Origin: Neofusicoccum parvum
Taxonomy: Eukaryota > Ascomycota > Dothideomycetes > Botryosphaeriales > Botryosphaeriaceae
NCBI GenBank assembly: GCA_020912385.1
Contig: CP087206.1
Coordinates: 2,232,001-2,296,000 of the forward strand
Direction: 5' to 3'
DNA length: 64,000 nt
Below, one piece after another: positions 11,819-22,953 of the stretch. Below the pieces are notes generated by a model. That model saw only the letters and a program-made list of their open reading frames with translations, was not told where the DNA came from and made no database searches. The position numbers and the translations under genes were made by a program. Numbering within the stretch: the stretch's first letter is position 1; every line of letters begins with the position of its first letter.

Positions 11819-12592
11819 CTATTTAACGTCCGGCGGGTCCACGCGTGGGTCGGCAGTATGCCTATCACCGTGTGCCCTTAGGCCTCCCATGGGGCATAGG
11901 ACGTGCCACTCTACCTACAGTCTACGCTAAGGGGTGACATATCTGGGACGTCGCGTCTCTGTAGGCTGGATATCGCAGTGAGGCGTTCTCTACCTCCTGC
12001 TCGGCTTTAGGGTGTGAAGGAGTGTTTGGGCCTCTATGGGCGACTATACATAGGAAAGAAAGAGAGATAAAATATGAAAGGGGAGTCAATTTAGATATGG
12101 TGGTGATGGTCTGAAGAGACTAGGGTTGACAGTGTGTCTGCCTGCTGGTTCCGGGCGCTAATATCCGTAAAGAAGCAGGGTTTACCTTGAGTGGGTACAA
12201 GGTAGGGGGAGAGAACAAGTACGAACGAATACACGTGACTGAACACTGCGTGCGAAGGCCGTGTTACTAATCAATGGTGTAGATTGATTATGAAGGAAGT
12301 TGACCACGAAGGTCAAAGCTATGCTAAGGGGCGTGGTTTATATACATAGGAGAGGTCTATACAATCTGATGGTTGCTCTGGGTGCTCCGTATATTGAGGG
12401 GCGGATCAGTCAGAGCATCTGGAGCTGCTCTGTTTGCTCCTCATTTTTATGAGGGGAGCAGCGAGAGCACTGCCTTGGCAGCACGTGACACACGTGACTG
12501 CTGTGGGTCTTTCTCGCGGCGCGTGTCTTTGCCCCGCTTGCTGCCTTTCCACTGCCTCCCTCATTCTGCAACGACTGCGCCGTAACATATAG
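11715..12592. mobile_element. Solo LTR (868 bp) with TATAG target duplication
   Basis: An element at 11720-12587 begins TGTAACGGCG and ends CGCCGTAACA, so the ends are inverted repeats matching at nine of ten positions with the TG...CA termini of LTRs. The five bases TATAG occur immediately on both sides (11715-11719 and 12588-12592), the usual target-site duplication size for LTR retrotransposons. No reverse transcriptase, gag or second LTR is present, so this is most simply a solo LTR left by recombination. Inside are a TTTATATACATAGG TATA-like promoter near 12338, a tetranucleotide tract and a hairpin-rich 3' third. Perfect flanking repeats suggest fairly recent insertion. The family cannot be named without a library. 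Confidence 0.8.
11788..11818. repeat. (TTGA)n microsatellite
   Basis: About seven and a half tandem TTGA units lie inside the solo LTR. Confidence 0.9.
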
Positions 12593-13002
12593 ATGGACTA
12601 ATATACAATGACGTAATTTGCTACACTTGTATGCCGGGAAGTTTCAAGTTGAAATTTGTATGGTAGGGGTGCAAGGAAAGAAATAGCTCGAATGAGGATC
12701 GTGCCCAAGTGAGGGAGAGGTCCAAGATAGTGAAACTGGCTCAGGAAGACGTGAGGAGGGCGCATGTCTAGAATGTTTGAAGAACAACCACTGCGCCTGC
12801 CGCACGTAGCTTCGCCGCTTCCGAGTCTGAACATTGAGAGTCTGCCAGACACCCCACTGACAGTCAGAGGACCTATATCAAGACCGCCTCTTCTAAATCT
12901 CCGGCTCTCCATTTCGTCTACCATATAACTTATCTTGCGGTGACATCTCACGACTGCCCTCGATTGCATCATCATCAACAACCACAAGTCTCAGCAGCAT
13001 CC
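12593..13002. other. Short intergenic region
   Basis: This lies between the LTR insertion and the 2EXR-like gene. I see no gene; it probably holds that gene's promoter. Confidence 0.5.
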
Positions 13003-13857
13003 ATGGCAACTGACACCAGAGCGTCTGAGCGGTTACGGAAGAAACCGAGGATCTCGTACTTCGAGGCCGAGGACGACGTTCGCCTCACCTACGAGGAAGA
13101 AGATATCGACTTAGATCACAAGGCAAGCAATTGGCATCGTTCAAACTGTCTTCCTCTCACACTAGATACGCAGGCAAGGAACCACAAGAATGAGCTGCAA
13201 ACGACGAAGCACAACACCTTCAACTGGGCTGAGCTTCCTGGAGAATTGAAGAATCGCGTGTACGATTACGCTCTGACAACTCAGGAAAAAGTCCGAATCC
13301 GCAAGTTCGAAGGCGCCAGCGATATCCCCACCCTCCGCCGCCACATTGATGCCAACGACAAGAAATCCCGCCAACTCACCTCGAACCTCCTCCTCGTCAA
13401 CAAGAAGACATACAACGAGGGTGCTCCTCTGCTCTATCAGAACCGTCTCTCGTTCAAGGATTCATTCGCTCTCTATCTCTTCCTTCACCGTCTGAACAGC
13501 AAGCAGAAGCAATGGATACATCATATTACCCTCGAGTTCATGACTGGGAAGGGCTTCATTCAGCCAACTTTCGACCTCCTGATCGGAACCAGCAACATCA
13601 AGACAATGACTATTGGGGACTTCTCCGACAAAAGTCCGGGATTCAACATAGCCACTCGCCTTTACTGCGCCGCCTACAACTGGCTTGAAGCAGTCGGCAA
13701 GGAAAAGGGCGATCCATATGCGGCACTTGCTCTCATTAAAATCTCCGACAATGCTGCTGCTCCTAACGGGGGCTGGGGAATTTTGCGGTTTCAGATCCGT
13801 GAAGCACGCCGCAAGGCCTATAAGGCACTAAGGGAGAAACTTTCTGCCCAGAAATAA
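13003..13857 (+). CDS. 2EXR/F-box-like nuclear protein
   Basis: A protein of about 284 residues. I start at 13003 (CCATGGC context, product MATDTRASERLRKKPR) rather than the longer frame from 12940, whose extra residues are His/Gln-rich. A basic, probably nuclear N-terminus and an acidic stretch (YEEEDIDLD) precede FNWAELPGELKNRVYDYALT. This matches the opening of the fungal 2EXR/F-box-like domain family of small Ascomycota-specific proteins. LLLVNKKTYNEGAPLLYQNR is the conserved second part. Bases 13123-13173 look like a GC-AG intron (AAG|GCAAGC...ACGCAG) of 51 nt; being 3n without stop codons it can be retained, so the true product may be 17 residues shorter (267). The function is unknown. 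Confidence 0.7.
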   Translation: MATDTRASERLRKKPRISYFEAEDDVRLTYEEEDIDLDHKASNWHRSNCLPLTLDTQARNHKNELQTTKHNTFNWAELPGELKNRVYDYALTTQEKVRIRKFEGASDIPTLRRHIDANDKKSRQLTSNLLLVNKKTYNEGAPLLYQNRLSFKDSFALYLFLHRLNSKQKQWIHHITLEFMTGKGFIQPTFDLLIGTSNIKTMTIGDFSDKSPGFNIATRLYCAAYNWLEAVGKEKGDPYAALALIKISDNAAAPNGGWGILRFQIREARRKAYKALREKLSAQK

Positions 13858-14243
13858 TCGGATGCAAAAGAGTGTGAGGAATTTTCGGCAACGACTTCTG
13901 GCGCTGTTCAACAGCTTTCTGGGATCCCTTTTCAGGCTTTCAGCACATGCAACAGTCGTGCCAAAACAATCACGAAGGCGGCTTGGATAGGTATTCATTT
14001 TTGGGAGTTTTCAGGAACTAGAGAGGATACTGAAAGGGATTGAAAAACTGCTTGACAGTACCTATTGGAAAGTGGAGTTTGCGAGACTCTTTCACCTCCG
14101 AGTAGCGGCTTAGTGCGCTTACGTAGCAATTCGGCCACCCAAATAAAAGCATTCTACAGAAATCCCATTTCACCCACAGGCCACTCGTTTCCCTGACGCA
14201 CATCCCCCACGTCTACCCGTCCCACCCGCCCCCCCACACCACC
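13858..14243. other. Convergent 3' flanks
   Basis: No gene is seen between the 2EXR-like gene and the P450 gene. Confidence 0.5.
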
Positions 14244-16048
14244 TCACCTCCCCACCTCCACCTCCGACACCCTCTTCCTGCACCAAACCCTCGCCTCCGG
14301 ATCCGGCCGCAACTCGCTCCCCACCACGCTCTTCCTCGCCCCCTCCCCCAGCCTCCACTCGTACCCCAGCAGCAAGTGCACCAGCACAACCTTCAGCACG
14401 CCCGCGGCCACAAACCGCCCCGGACACGCGTGCCGCCCGTGCCCGAACCCGAAGTGCTCGGCGCTGGTCGCGACGAACTGGGCTGCACTCTCCTGGCCCG
14501 GCTGCTGCCTCCGCCGCGCGTACCTGCGACCGTCGAAGGCCAGCCCGCGGTGCATGTGGAAGCTGGGGACGGCGGTGACGGCGCCGCGCGGGAGGCGGGT
14601 GCCGTCGGACAGGGTGACGGGGGCGTCGACGTGGCGGTGGAGCGACGCTGGCGGGGCGGTTAGCGGCGCGGTGCGGTGCAGGGCGCGAGGGGCGGCTTAC
14701 TCGATCCGAGCGGGCTGAGGCGCTGGCTCTCCTTCAGGCAGCTGTCGAGGAGGTGGAGCTTGTGGAGGCTGGCTTTGGTGAGGCCGCCGTCAGCGCGCAG
14801 GGCGGCGGCCATCTCGTCGCGCAGCTCGGGGAGGAGGGTGGGGGTGGAGAGGAGGTCGAAGAGGAAGGCGTACAGGGTCGTGCTGGTGGTGTGGATGGCC
14901 GCGAAGGAGAGGAGGAGCTGGCCTTGCGTCATGCTGTATTTGCGGCCTGCCGCTGCGTCGCTGAACCAGCTGAGGGCGTCTTTGTGGTGTGGTGCCGGCT
15001 TGCCTTCCGCCGTGGCGGCTTCCGCGGCGAGACGCCTGGATTTGACTTCCTCCTGCAATAGCTTGTCCGCTCGGGAGTATGTGTGTTGGATCTGGCGCAT
15101 CTCGGGGATGAAGCGGTAGACGAGAGGGCGGAGGATTGCTGGCCAAGACCGGAGCGCTCTTGAGGCCATGGAGCCTTCGATGGTGAACTTGATGGAAATA
15201 TCGATCCACTCCGGGTTGTTGCAAAGCGGCTCGCCGGTAAAGATTTTGGTCGTCAACTGGGCTACGATGGGGACGAGGGTCTGCAGGATTGGTAGTTCGG
15301 TCCATTCTGTTGAGTCAGTACGAGGGAGAATGAGCTAAGGAATGGCGGACTTACCTTTGTCATCCTGCGGGAGAAGGCCCTGTACGTTTCGGGCCATTAC
15401 TGTAGATAATTCAGGTATCAAAGGGCCTAGATAAACTCGTTGTCAGCTTGTCGATCATCCCTGTACTGTACATGAATGACGCGTACCAATAGCAGCGGTC
15501 AAGTTTTTCCTGACGACATCCTGGAAAATATTGTTCCGCAAACCCTGCCATGGCTCCATGCCGGGATAATCAGGGAAGAATTCCTTCCTTGACGTCAGTA
15601 GGAGTTCTCTAATGATTTTGAGGTTCGAGAAAAGTACATGCTCGAGGAAACCGCTCAGTGTCATTCGTTTGTCATTGCGAATCTCGTCGATGAATGAAGG
15701 TGGGAGAATGATCAACGGGCCGCTTCCGCCGAGTATCTGGAAAATCTTTCCTTTGGCCTGTTGCTGCAGCGTTAGCATTGCGTAAGTGTATTTGCACCAC
15801 CGCCAACCTTTGCTCACCTCATCATAGCCCTTCTTCAGGAAGTCGCTACCGTATTTGGCGTACTGTTCCTTTGTTTTTGTGTAAAAGAAGTCCCCAGAGA
15901 CTCTTCCATGTAGCTTCAATCCCGGGTATGGTTTAATTTCACGACCGTTGTAAACGATGAGCGTGATGAGAACAACAACGACCGCGATGAGGATGGTCAC
16001 GTTGAAGGCGTTGTCCTGCCCCCGAACGTAAGGAACTTCTCCTTCCAT
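14244..16048 (-). CDS. Cytochrome P450, ent-kaurene-oxidase-like group
   Basis: Exons 16048-15818, 15763-15487, 15426-15355, 15306-14701 and 14647-14244 give 529 residues, a normal length for a microsomal P450. An N-terminal anchor (NVTILIAVVVVLITLIVY) places it on the ER facing the cytosol. The I-helix reads SFAAIHTTSTT, a pattern I associate with the CYP68/CYP503-type enzymes that include ent-kaurene oxidase. The K-helix has KESQR and the haem loop is FGFGHGRHACPG with its cysteine ligand. It should catalyse oxygenation of a hydrophobic, perhaps terpenoid, substrate using a P450 reductase. The first intron (54 nt, 3n, no stop) could be retained without breaking the frame. An SDR lies divergently about 1.1 kb away. 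Confidence 0.88.
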
Positions 16049-17121
16049 GTCAATATTGATAGCGTATGCAAGTACTTGAATGAATAAGGTTGGGTAGAGC
16101 AGGCATTAGTGATCCGTCAGCACCTTGAATAAGCCTGCAAGTTGGATCCTTTTGTACTCTGCAACGGAGAGCAGGCCGCCTTGGGTGCAGCTACAAAGAC
16201 CCACTCTACGTGTCTCGGTAAAAGTGAAGACCGCCATCCGGATGATGCCATTGCTGAAAGCCACATTTCTAAGCAGTAGGGCCCGCTGATGCTGAGCCCA
16301 GTACGGAGGTTCGTACCAAAGTCTTGTCAGCCCGCTGTCAGTTAGGCCCCCCACTCCTCCAGAACACGAAATGTGCTGGTAGAATCTCACCTGTTGAGCT
16401 CTTCGGACCTTCTTAATCCCTTGGGAATATAGGATGCAAATCAATGAGGCAGTGAGTTTAAAACATGAGTTTTGGACGTCCCCTGCCACCGACGGGCTAA
16501 CAAGACTTTGGTACGGACCTCCGAACGGGCCGGCTGATGGCTTCCGGAACGGATTCATGGCCCTTCCGAAAGAAGTGTGCCGAAATGACATAAGTCAAAG
16601 CACTCTATAGCATTTGTGGTCTACGTTCGAATGAGAGGATTTTATGACTGAGCGTCGTGTCAGTGGACGGGTAAGTAGGGCTTGGCGGAGAGTTGTGGAC
16701 TCGAATTCGTACAGTGTCTTCGCTGATTGGCCATTGCACTATGTTCGAAGGCCCCAGCAGGTGAGACCTTGGAATGTGTAAATCACGCCTTGCCGCACAA
16801 GACAAAGCGGGGCGTGGTCATGAGTGCTGCTTGGGCATTGGCGTCGGAGATAACCAAACATGGTCGGTGCGTTTCCTGATCCGGTAATGCTTGCGAGAGG
16901 CAGGGACGGTTGCTGTCTTTGGCGCCAACGTGGAAGTTTTTCCCGTGCTCCTTCACCTGGACTGCCCTTCTTGGTTAGATATCGCGACCTTCTCGCTACG
17001 CGGCCACGTTTTCATACCCTGCTTATGCAAGCTATCGAGGTTTCTTGCGCTTCCGTGGCGAAACAGACTTTCACTCTGGGGAATACCTAAGCTACGGAAC
17101 TATTTATTCTTCATCATCACG
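16049..17121. other. P450/SDR divergent region, one unexplained frame
   Basis: This should hold the promoters of the P450 (minus) and the SDR (plus). A 161-codon frame at 16106-16591 on the minus strand has no recognisable domain or signal peptide, and its 3' end lies only 58 bp upstream of the P450 start. I do not call it a gene. Confidence 0.4.
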
Positions 17122-18246
17122 ATGCAGCCTAGTGGTGTCAGCCCACCAAACTCCCAGTCACACCACCATCAAATGGCTGGCACTATTATCATCACAGGAG
17201 CAGCTGGCGGCCTTGGCCTCGCCCTCACAGAAAACATCATCAACCGCTCTGAAGGCTTCAATTGTATCTTCACGGTTCGAAATAAAGCAGCATCGAATGC
17301 AAACCCTCTCCATGCGCTTGTTGACGCTACCAAGAAGGAAGCTGAAATCAGAGAACTCGACCTGAGCAAACTCGACGCCATACGAACGTTCGCCAAAAAC
17401 ATCAACCAGAAAGTCTCTTCCCGCCAGCTGCCTCCTATCCGGGCCCTCATTCTCAACGCTGCTGTCGTACCGATCAACAACCAGCGGTTGTACACCACAA
17501 TAGGCAACAACGAGAATAAGCTGGAGATGAGTTTTGCAGTGAATCATCTAGCAAACTTCCTCTTGACGATGCTCTTGCTCGAGAGCATGGACAGGGAAAC
17601 TGGTCGGATTGTTCTGGTATCCAGCCATGCCCACGATCCGAAGGGCGCGGACATGCGTAAACACGATTCGGAGAAACTTGCGTGGAATCTCGAAGAGATC
17701 TCACAGGGCAAGGAACTCCCAGAGCCAGGAGATGAAGCAAATGATGTGAAGAGGCGCTATGGAATGTCTAAGCTTTGCCAGATTACATTCATGTAAGGGC
17801 CGTCTCCCAAATGTGGCTACAGCGCTGACAGCGTGATCTACAGGCATACTCTCCAGAAACGTCTCGACACGACCCCAGGCCTGGACAAGATCTGCGTACT
17901 CGCCGTCAACCCTGGCGCCATGGTGCATTCGAACATCCTGACAAAAATGAATCCGTTCATGAGATACGTCGCAGGTCCGATGGCACTCGGAGCGTTCACG
18001 GTGATGAGCTATGTGAAACCGGACGGCATAATGAGGACGGTTGCGAAATCGGCGGCAGATGTGGAGAGGGCTGCACTGGCGGTGGATGATCCGGTGCTCG
18101 GGAAATATCCGAAAGACGTATACTTGGACGGATCCAGGCTGGTGAGACCCGCAGAGGACTCATTCAACGAGGACAGGCAGAGGGAGCTGTGGGATGTGAG
18201 TTTCAGGCTTGCAGGCCTAAAAGAGTCCGACACGGCTTTGGGTTGA
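17122..18246 (+). CDS. SDR-family oxidoreductase (3-ketosteroid-reductase/retinol-dehydrogenase-like)
   Basis: Exons 17122-17792 and 17844-18246 give 357 residues; an internal start at 17173 (MAGTIIITGAAGG) would give 340 and begins right at the fold. The motifs are TGAAGGLG (NAD(P) loop), LILNAAV (NAG-type position), FAVNHLANFLLTMLLL, IVLVSSHAHD (catalytic Ser) and YGMSK (Tyr/Lys). The long C-terminal part resembles the extended SDRs acting on sterols or retinoids more than FabG-type enzymes. The intron is GTAAGG...CTACAG, 51 nt, and restores ITFMHTLQKR. It is divergent from the P450, so the two could act in one pathway; this is inferred from position only. Confidence 0.82.
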
Positions 18247-18981
18247 GTCAAAGATCGCGCTTCGACTTGTTACTACATAAAGTCGTCATCTTGATTGGCT
18301 TTACTGTCAGTGTAATTATGTTCTATTTCTGAAGAAGGCGTAGACTGTTAATGTCAAGGAACCTGATTATCTTCTGTTTGTATGAATTAGACGTACGACC
18401 TCGGTAGGACGAAGAGGACACAGCCTCCATCACAAGACAGAGATCTGTCATGGAATGCGAGACTTTTCCGTCATAACCCTCTCTTGCACTTGTCGGCAAT
18501 ATTGTGGCTTGCAGACGCTAGGCTCCTGAGGAGAGTATTTTGCAAATACTGATCCTTAATGACGTTGTAAAAGGTAGATGGCTCGGCTTGTGATACTTTC
18601 GCTATATTTAGAACGCCTCTTTAGGAAGCAAACACCCTCTACGAATAGGCTCTCTATAGTCATCAATGCAAATACATTTCAGTTTGAGGAACAATTATCA
18701 TTGACTTATCAAAATATCCAAACCCACATAAGTAGAGGGTGCAGCTGCGCAGTAAAGCGAGGATGCAGAATCGAACTGTCCTTATCCAATAACTACTACC
18801 TTACACAAGCAAAAACATGGTGCCACGCAGCATCCACCACACAGACAAGGCTTGGTACCTTTACGGCTTCTTGAACACATCACGCTTCGCAAGAACTGGT
18901 GGGGAGATTCTTGGGTATAAATAACCCGCCAATATCTTCAGCCATCAAATGCATTGACCGCCAAATAGAATCATCACCATC
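18247..18981. other. Intergenic, promoter of secreted protein gene
   Basis: I see nothing apart from the TATA box listed separately. Confidence 0.5.
18916..18923 (+). promoter_or_regulatory. TATA box
   Basis: TATAAATA sits 59-66 bp before the ATG at 18982, consistent with a real core promoter for the secreted-protein gene. Confidence 0.55.
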
Positions 18982-19857
18982 ATGCTTCTGGTCATCACTT
19001 GCCTCATCTTCCTCATGTGCAGCACCTTCAACTCCGCCGAACTCACCGAAGAGCCCCGAGCCAACTTCACCCTCCGGGAGCTCTACGCACTCCAAACCCG
19101 CATTTTCGACACAACCCTCTCCCTCCACCCCACCATCAACTCAACCCTCCTGCACCCCGACATCCGGGGCCGCGTCGACATAACGCGGCAATTCACCGGG
19201 CGCGAGCTCAACACGGAGTACCTCTTCGGGCTCTTCGCGCAGCTGAACGCCACGCAAGCCTTCACGCTCCTCGGCACGCCGACCGGGTACCGGATCACGC
19301 ACTTCACCGGCCACGGCGACACGGCCGCATCGGCCACGCTCATGGACTTCACGTCGCCGTTCTGGGGCGCGTTCGCGCTCGAGCTGCACGTGTGGAGCCG
19401 GTTCGACGCGCGCGGCCGCGTCGCGCAGTACGACGCGACGTTCCGGCACTGGGCGGCGTTCGTGGGCGAGGCGCTGGCGCGGGTGGCGCGCGAGCGGTTC
19501 GGCGGCGACGAGGGCGCGGCGGTGGCGTTCGCGGCGGCGCGGCTGGTCGGCGAGGTGTGTGCGGCGCATGAAGCGCACTGTCGCGGCGCGGATAGGCAGT
19601 ACGCTGGCGAGGCGGAGTGTCGCGCGTTCTTGGCGGCGGAGGTGCCGTTTGGGCTGCCGCATGAGATGGGGAGGGATACGTTGTTGTGTCGTATGGTGCA
19701 TGCGCCGATGGTGCCGCTGAGGCCGGCCGTGCATTGTAAGCATATCGGGCCGCGGGGCGGCGATATGTGCGAGGATGGGTTTGGGTATGGGGAGAGGATT
19801 GATCAGGGGTTTTGGCGGGAGTCGTGGATGCCAGATGAACTGAGTGCGGTGTTCTGA
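18982..19857 (+). CDS. Secreted protein, possibly NTF2/SnoaL-like
   Basis: A single exon of 291 residues with a signal peptide (MLLVITCLIFLMCSTFNSA). The mature part has three potential N-glycosylation sites in its first half (NFT, NST, NAT) and a region (FALELHVWSRFDARGRVAQY) whose strand pattern recalls NTF2/SnoaL-like folds; that assignment is tentative. Seven cysteines lie in the C-terminal half, ending HCKHIGPRGGDMCEDGFGYG. The even spread suggests disulfides. No catalytic motif is evident. GC content is extreme from about 19200 to 19600. It follows the P450/SDR pair on the plus strand and could belong to that locus. Confidence 0.7.
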   Translation: MLLVITCLIFLMCSTFNSAELTEEPRANFTLRELYALQTRIFDTTLSLHPTINSTLLHPDIRGRVDITRQFTGRELNTEYLFGLFAQLNATQAFTLLGTPTGYRITHFTGHGDTAASATLMDFTSPFWGAFALELHVWSRFDARGRVAQYDATFRHWAAFVGEALARVARERFGGDEGAAVAFAAARLVGEVCAAHEAHCRGADRQYAGEAECRAFLAAEVPFGLPHEMGRDTLLCRMVHAPMVPLRPAVHCKHIGPRGGDMCEDGFGYGERIDQGFWRESWMPDELSAVF

Positions 19858-20387
19858 GATTGAGATGTTAGAATTGTTCGTTGTCTTTTTTTTAGTCTTT
19901 CCTCCTTCCCCATCTCCACGTCTTCCTCCCACTTCTTGTGATTTCAGCTTCGAGCTGTGGAGCTTTGTCCGACAAAATAGTACATGCGGGAGGGTAGAAC
20001 GTCCGGGAGCCTGCCTCAGAGTAGATTGGCCGGAATTTTCCATTTGTTTACCTGTCGCTTCAAAGTATGAACTGCATGAGGATCAGACTTAACCAAGGCA
20101 TTCAATAGATATTTTTGTTTTGACGCATTCCGTCCATCATTTCCTCTCTCAAGATTATGTTACTCTTCCAGTTAGCGGCCTCGTGGAGTGCTATTTACTG
20201 AACCCGGTCTCTGGCGTTGATATTGACGAGGCCATAACTGTGCTCAATCATGGGCTCAAGCAAACTCTTTTTCTCAGAAACCATCGCAAGATGGAATGCG
20301 GTCTACCCTTGATGTCTCCGATCGTTTTTTTTTTCATTTTCAAAGCTCTCGCAGTCGAGGGAGGCTCTGAAGTTTCTTTTTTTTTTT
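19858..20387. other. Intergenic with poly-T runs
   Basis: Homopolymer T tracts occur near 20326-20335 and 20378-20388. I see no gene. The second tract abuts the end of the kinase-like gene on the minus strand. Confidence 0.5.
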
Positions 20388-21148
20388 TCAATATCTTCCA
20401 CCATCAATAAAGTCCCGAATCTTCTCTATGCCATAAAGATCGTTTTCAGGATTGGCGAGCTCCCACTCCTCCTTAGTAAACCCCATAGTCCCCATCTTGA
20501 TACCCAGCTTCTGGCCTTTGCGTCTGCAGGAGTCGTAGTCGATGATGACCGGGGTATCAGCATCATCCATCATGATGTTGGAGGGATTGATATCGCAATG
20601 GATAAGATCGAAGCTATGAAGATGTTGCACGCCAGCCTCGATCCCCTTCATACACCGCTTCACATCGAATGGGCGAGGATCTTGAAGTCTTTCCGATAGA
20701 CTCATCTCGTACTTGAGGAAAAAAGACCGGTAATACGGCCGTCTTGAACCACACATCCGAAGTACTTGGCGATGTTTGGATGGGGATGTTGTCTGAGAAT
20801 CTCACACTTCTCGGCCTCCTCCAATAAGATACTGCTGATCTCGGTAGTGTCCGGAGAGTTTCCGTAGGCAAGCAAGCTAGGTTGCTTTGTGTAACTGCCA
20901 TCGTGTTCAGGCAAGCCTATGGGGGCTTGTGTGAAGTGTAAGGGAAACTGTGGCCGTATATGGGAATGCGGAGTTGGAACGGAGTCGAGGGCTTGGAGAT
21001 CTACAGTGGTCTTAGGTCCTAAGCGCCCTTGTGTAGTCGCATAGTAATATCGGTCATTGTTCCTGAGAATGATTTTCGTGTGAGAAAATTCAAAATCATT
21101 TGTCTGTGGGTTTTCAGCGAAAGCCTCGCTCTGCTCTACGATCTCCAT
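20388..21148 (-). pseudogene. Frameshifted protein-kinase-like gene
   Basis: Two overlapping frames make one kinase-like protein: 21148 down to about 20719 (starts MEIVEQSEAF, ends DGRITGLF), then about 20724 to 20388 (FLKYEMSLSERLQD onward). They differ by one base, and the shift falls exactly on a run of six T (20719-20724); seven would restore the frame. Kinase features are NIAKYFGCVVQDG (hinge region), HLHSFDLIHCDINPSNIMMD (catalytic loop with HCD instead of HRD) and VIIDYDSC (DYD in place of DFG). The protein stops soon after and lacks an obvious Gly-rich loop and a C-lobe of normal length. Either it is a decayed small kinase, or the missing T is a sequencing error in a divergent but intact gene. 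Confidence 0.7.
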
Positions 21149-21546
21149 CCTTTGAGCTGGAGAGGAATCGCCGGGTTGGTGTTTGCAAACAGCAGGCGGA
21201 GGATGAGGCAGACTATATACTTAGCCAGTCAGCTGCAACGTTCCACAGAGCGTGGCGGCAAACAACGCCCCGCCAAATATTTCAACGGGAGGTACCAGTG
21301 ACCCCAGATCTTTCATCGAAAGAGCGGATCGCTCGAAGAATAGAAGCTAGTGGGCTTGGCCCTAGTCACGGGTGGAGAGTGTGCTCACCGGCAAGGGTTG
21401 GATTGACCTTGTTGTGTGGTGATGTGGAATCAGTGATGCGCTCAACGGAGCTTGCGAGCGGGCACGAGAGATCGGGTTAGTTTAGCGGCGTGGTATACGG
21501 CGGGTAATGTGATGAGGTGACAGAAAGTGGGCAGTGCGCGTAGGTG

Positions 21547-21618
21547 TCGTGGTGAGGGCGCGTTGTGGCAAGCTGCAGTCGGTCGTGGTGAGAGAGTGTT
21601 GTGGCAGGCTGCAGTCGG
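21547..21618. repeat. 36-bp tandem duplication
   Basis: Two head-to-tail copies (21547-21582 and 21583-21618) differ at four positions; both end CTGCAGTCGG. A third partial start (TCGTTTTG) follows. Confidence 0.85.
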
Positions 21619-22953
21619 TCGTTTTGTTGGACCCGTTACGTCATAAGCATCCACCTACCATGTCACAGATACAATCACAAGCATTGAGCACCTGCCGTAG
21701 CTTCCGTCCAGTTAAGGAAATGCAAAATAATCAGAATCTGTCGTCAAGACCATCTGCGATGGAGTAGTGATACCCGTACAAGGAATATCGTGGAAGAGGC
21801 CACCAAGCACTTCAATGCCGAGTGCCAAACTTGAGGGCCCCAGCGGCCACGAAGGGTACGGAGTACAAGACCGACTCCTCTCACACCGTCGGCTCCAGCT
21901 TTTCCAGCCTCCACTCTTTAGCCACTCATCACCGCCGCGCTCGCGCACTGCTGTAGGTCAAATTCAAACCAAACCAGTGCGTTCACGCTCGTTGTTCTCT
22001 GAGATGGCGCTGTCGAGGGCGAATGCGTTGCAGGTAGGTAGGGAGGAGTCGGTGGAGAGCGTAGCGAGACTTTCGGGGGATCAAGCAATTCTCAGCAATG
22101 CTTCGGTGTCGCCTTCGGGTTTGCGCTCTTATTGCCGTTGACACATTCCGGCGCCATTCGAATGTCCCCGGCTCTGGCACGATACGCGAAGTGAGGGCAA
22201 CGCGGTGGATAAGGCTGAATCTATAGTTGCGGTGTGTTAAGACAGGCTGCTGAAACAGATGTCATTCGAGAGAAAGCTTAAATTGCTTCAATTGACGGTG
22301 GGAATAATTGAGACCGCCGCCCTTGCCGTACTTTTTCCACGAGTGGCGCCTTCCGTCATTTCATTTTTGCCTTCGGAAAAATGCCGGATTGGACGGCACT
22401 CGAGCTGGACGCGTGGGCGGTCTACTGCAGCAGCTGTTCATGCCTGGTTTTGCAATAGCCAAAGTGCAGAGGAGACAGTCGGCAGATTATCTGAGCCCCG
22501 AGACTCGGGGTTGAAGCTCGACAGGGAAGTGATTGAACACCGCGGAACCGGGATGGAATTCTTGAGGCTGCAATCTTCTGTGAGTTCTGGAACCTACCGC
22601 AACCAGCCAGTATCGTGGGGCTGATGAAAGGCGGTGGGGATCTTGGCGGTGGGTGCCTCGTCCCGCGCGGGTCAGATGGTGATCCACCGCGATTCTCGCC
22701 CCCTCAAACGAATTGCCGACACGCCTCCTCAACCCCAGCCCTGACGACGGTGTTGATGTGCCTGTGCCGCAGCCCTTCTCCAAACCACACCACGCACGTA
22801 TTGCCCTCCTTTTCTGCGTCGAATTCCGCTTCTCCCCGGGCGTTTTCGGATCCGAGTCTCTGGCGGCACGGCATCCCGTATTTCAAGAGGAATAGCCTTC
22901 GTCGGGCCGACAGCAGATCTTGGCCACGAACAGTCAGGGCGTGTATAGAGATG

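Noticed and set aside
16106..16591. 161-codon minus-strand frame between P450 and SDR
   Set aside because: No recognised motif or signal; possible but unsupported.
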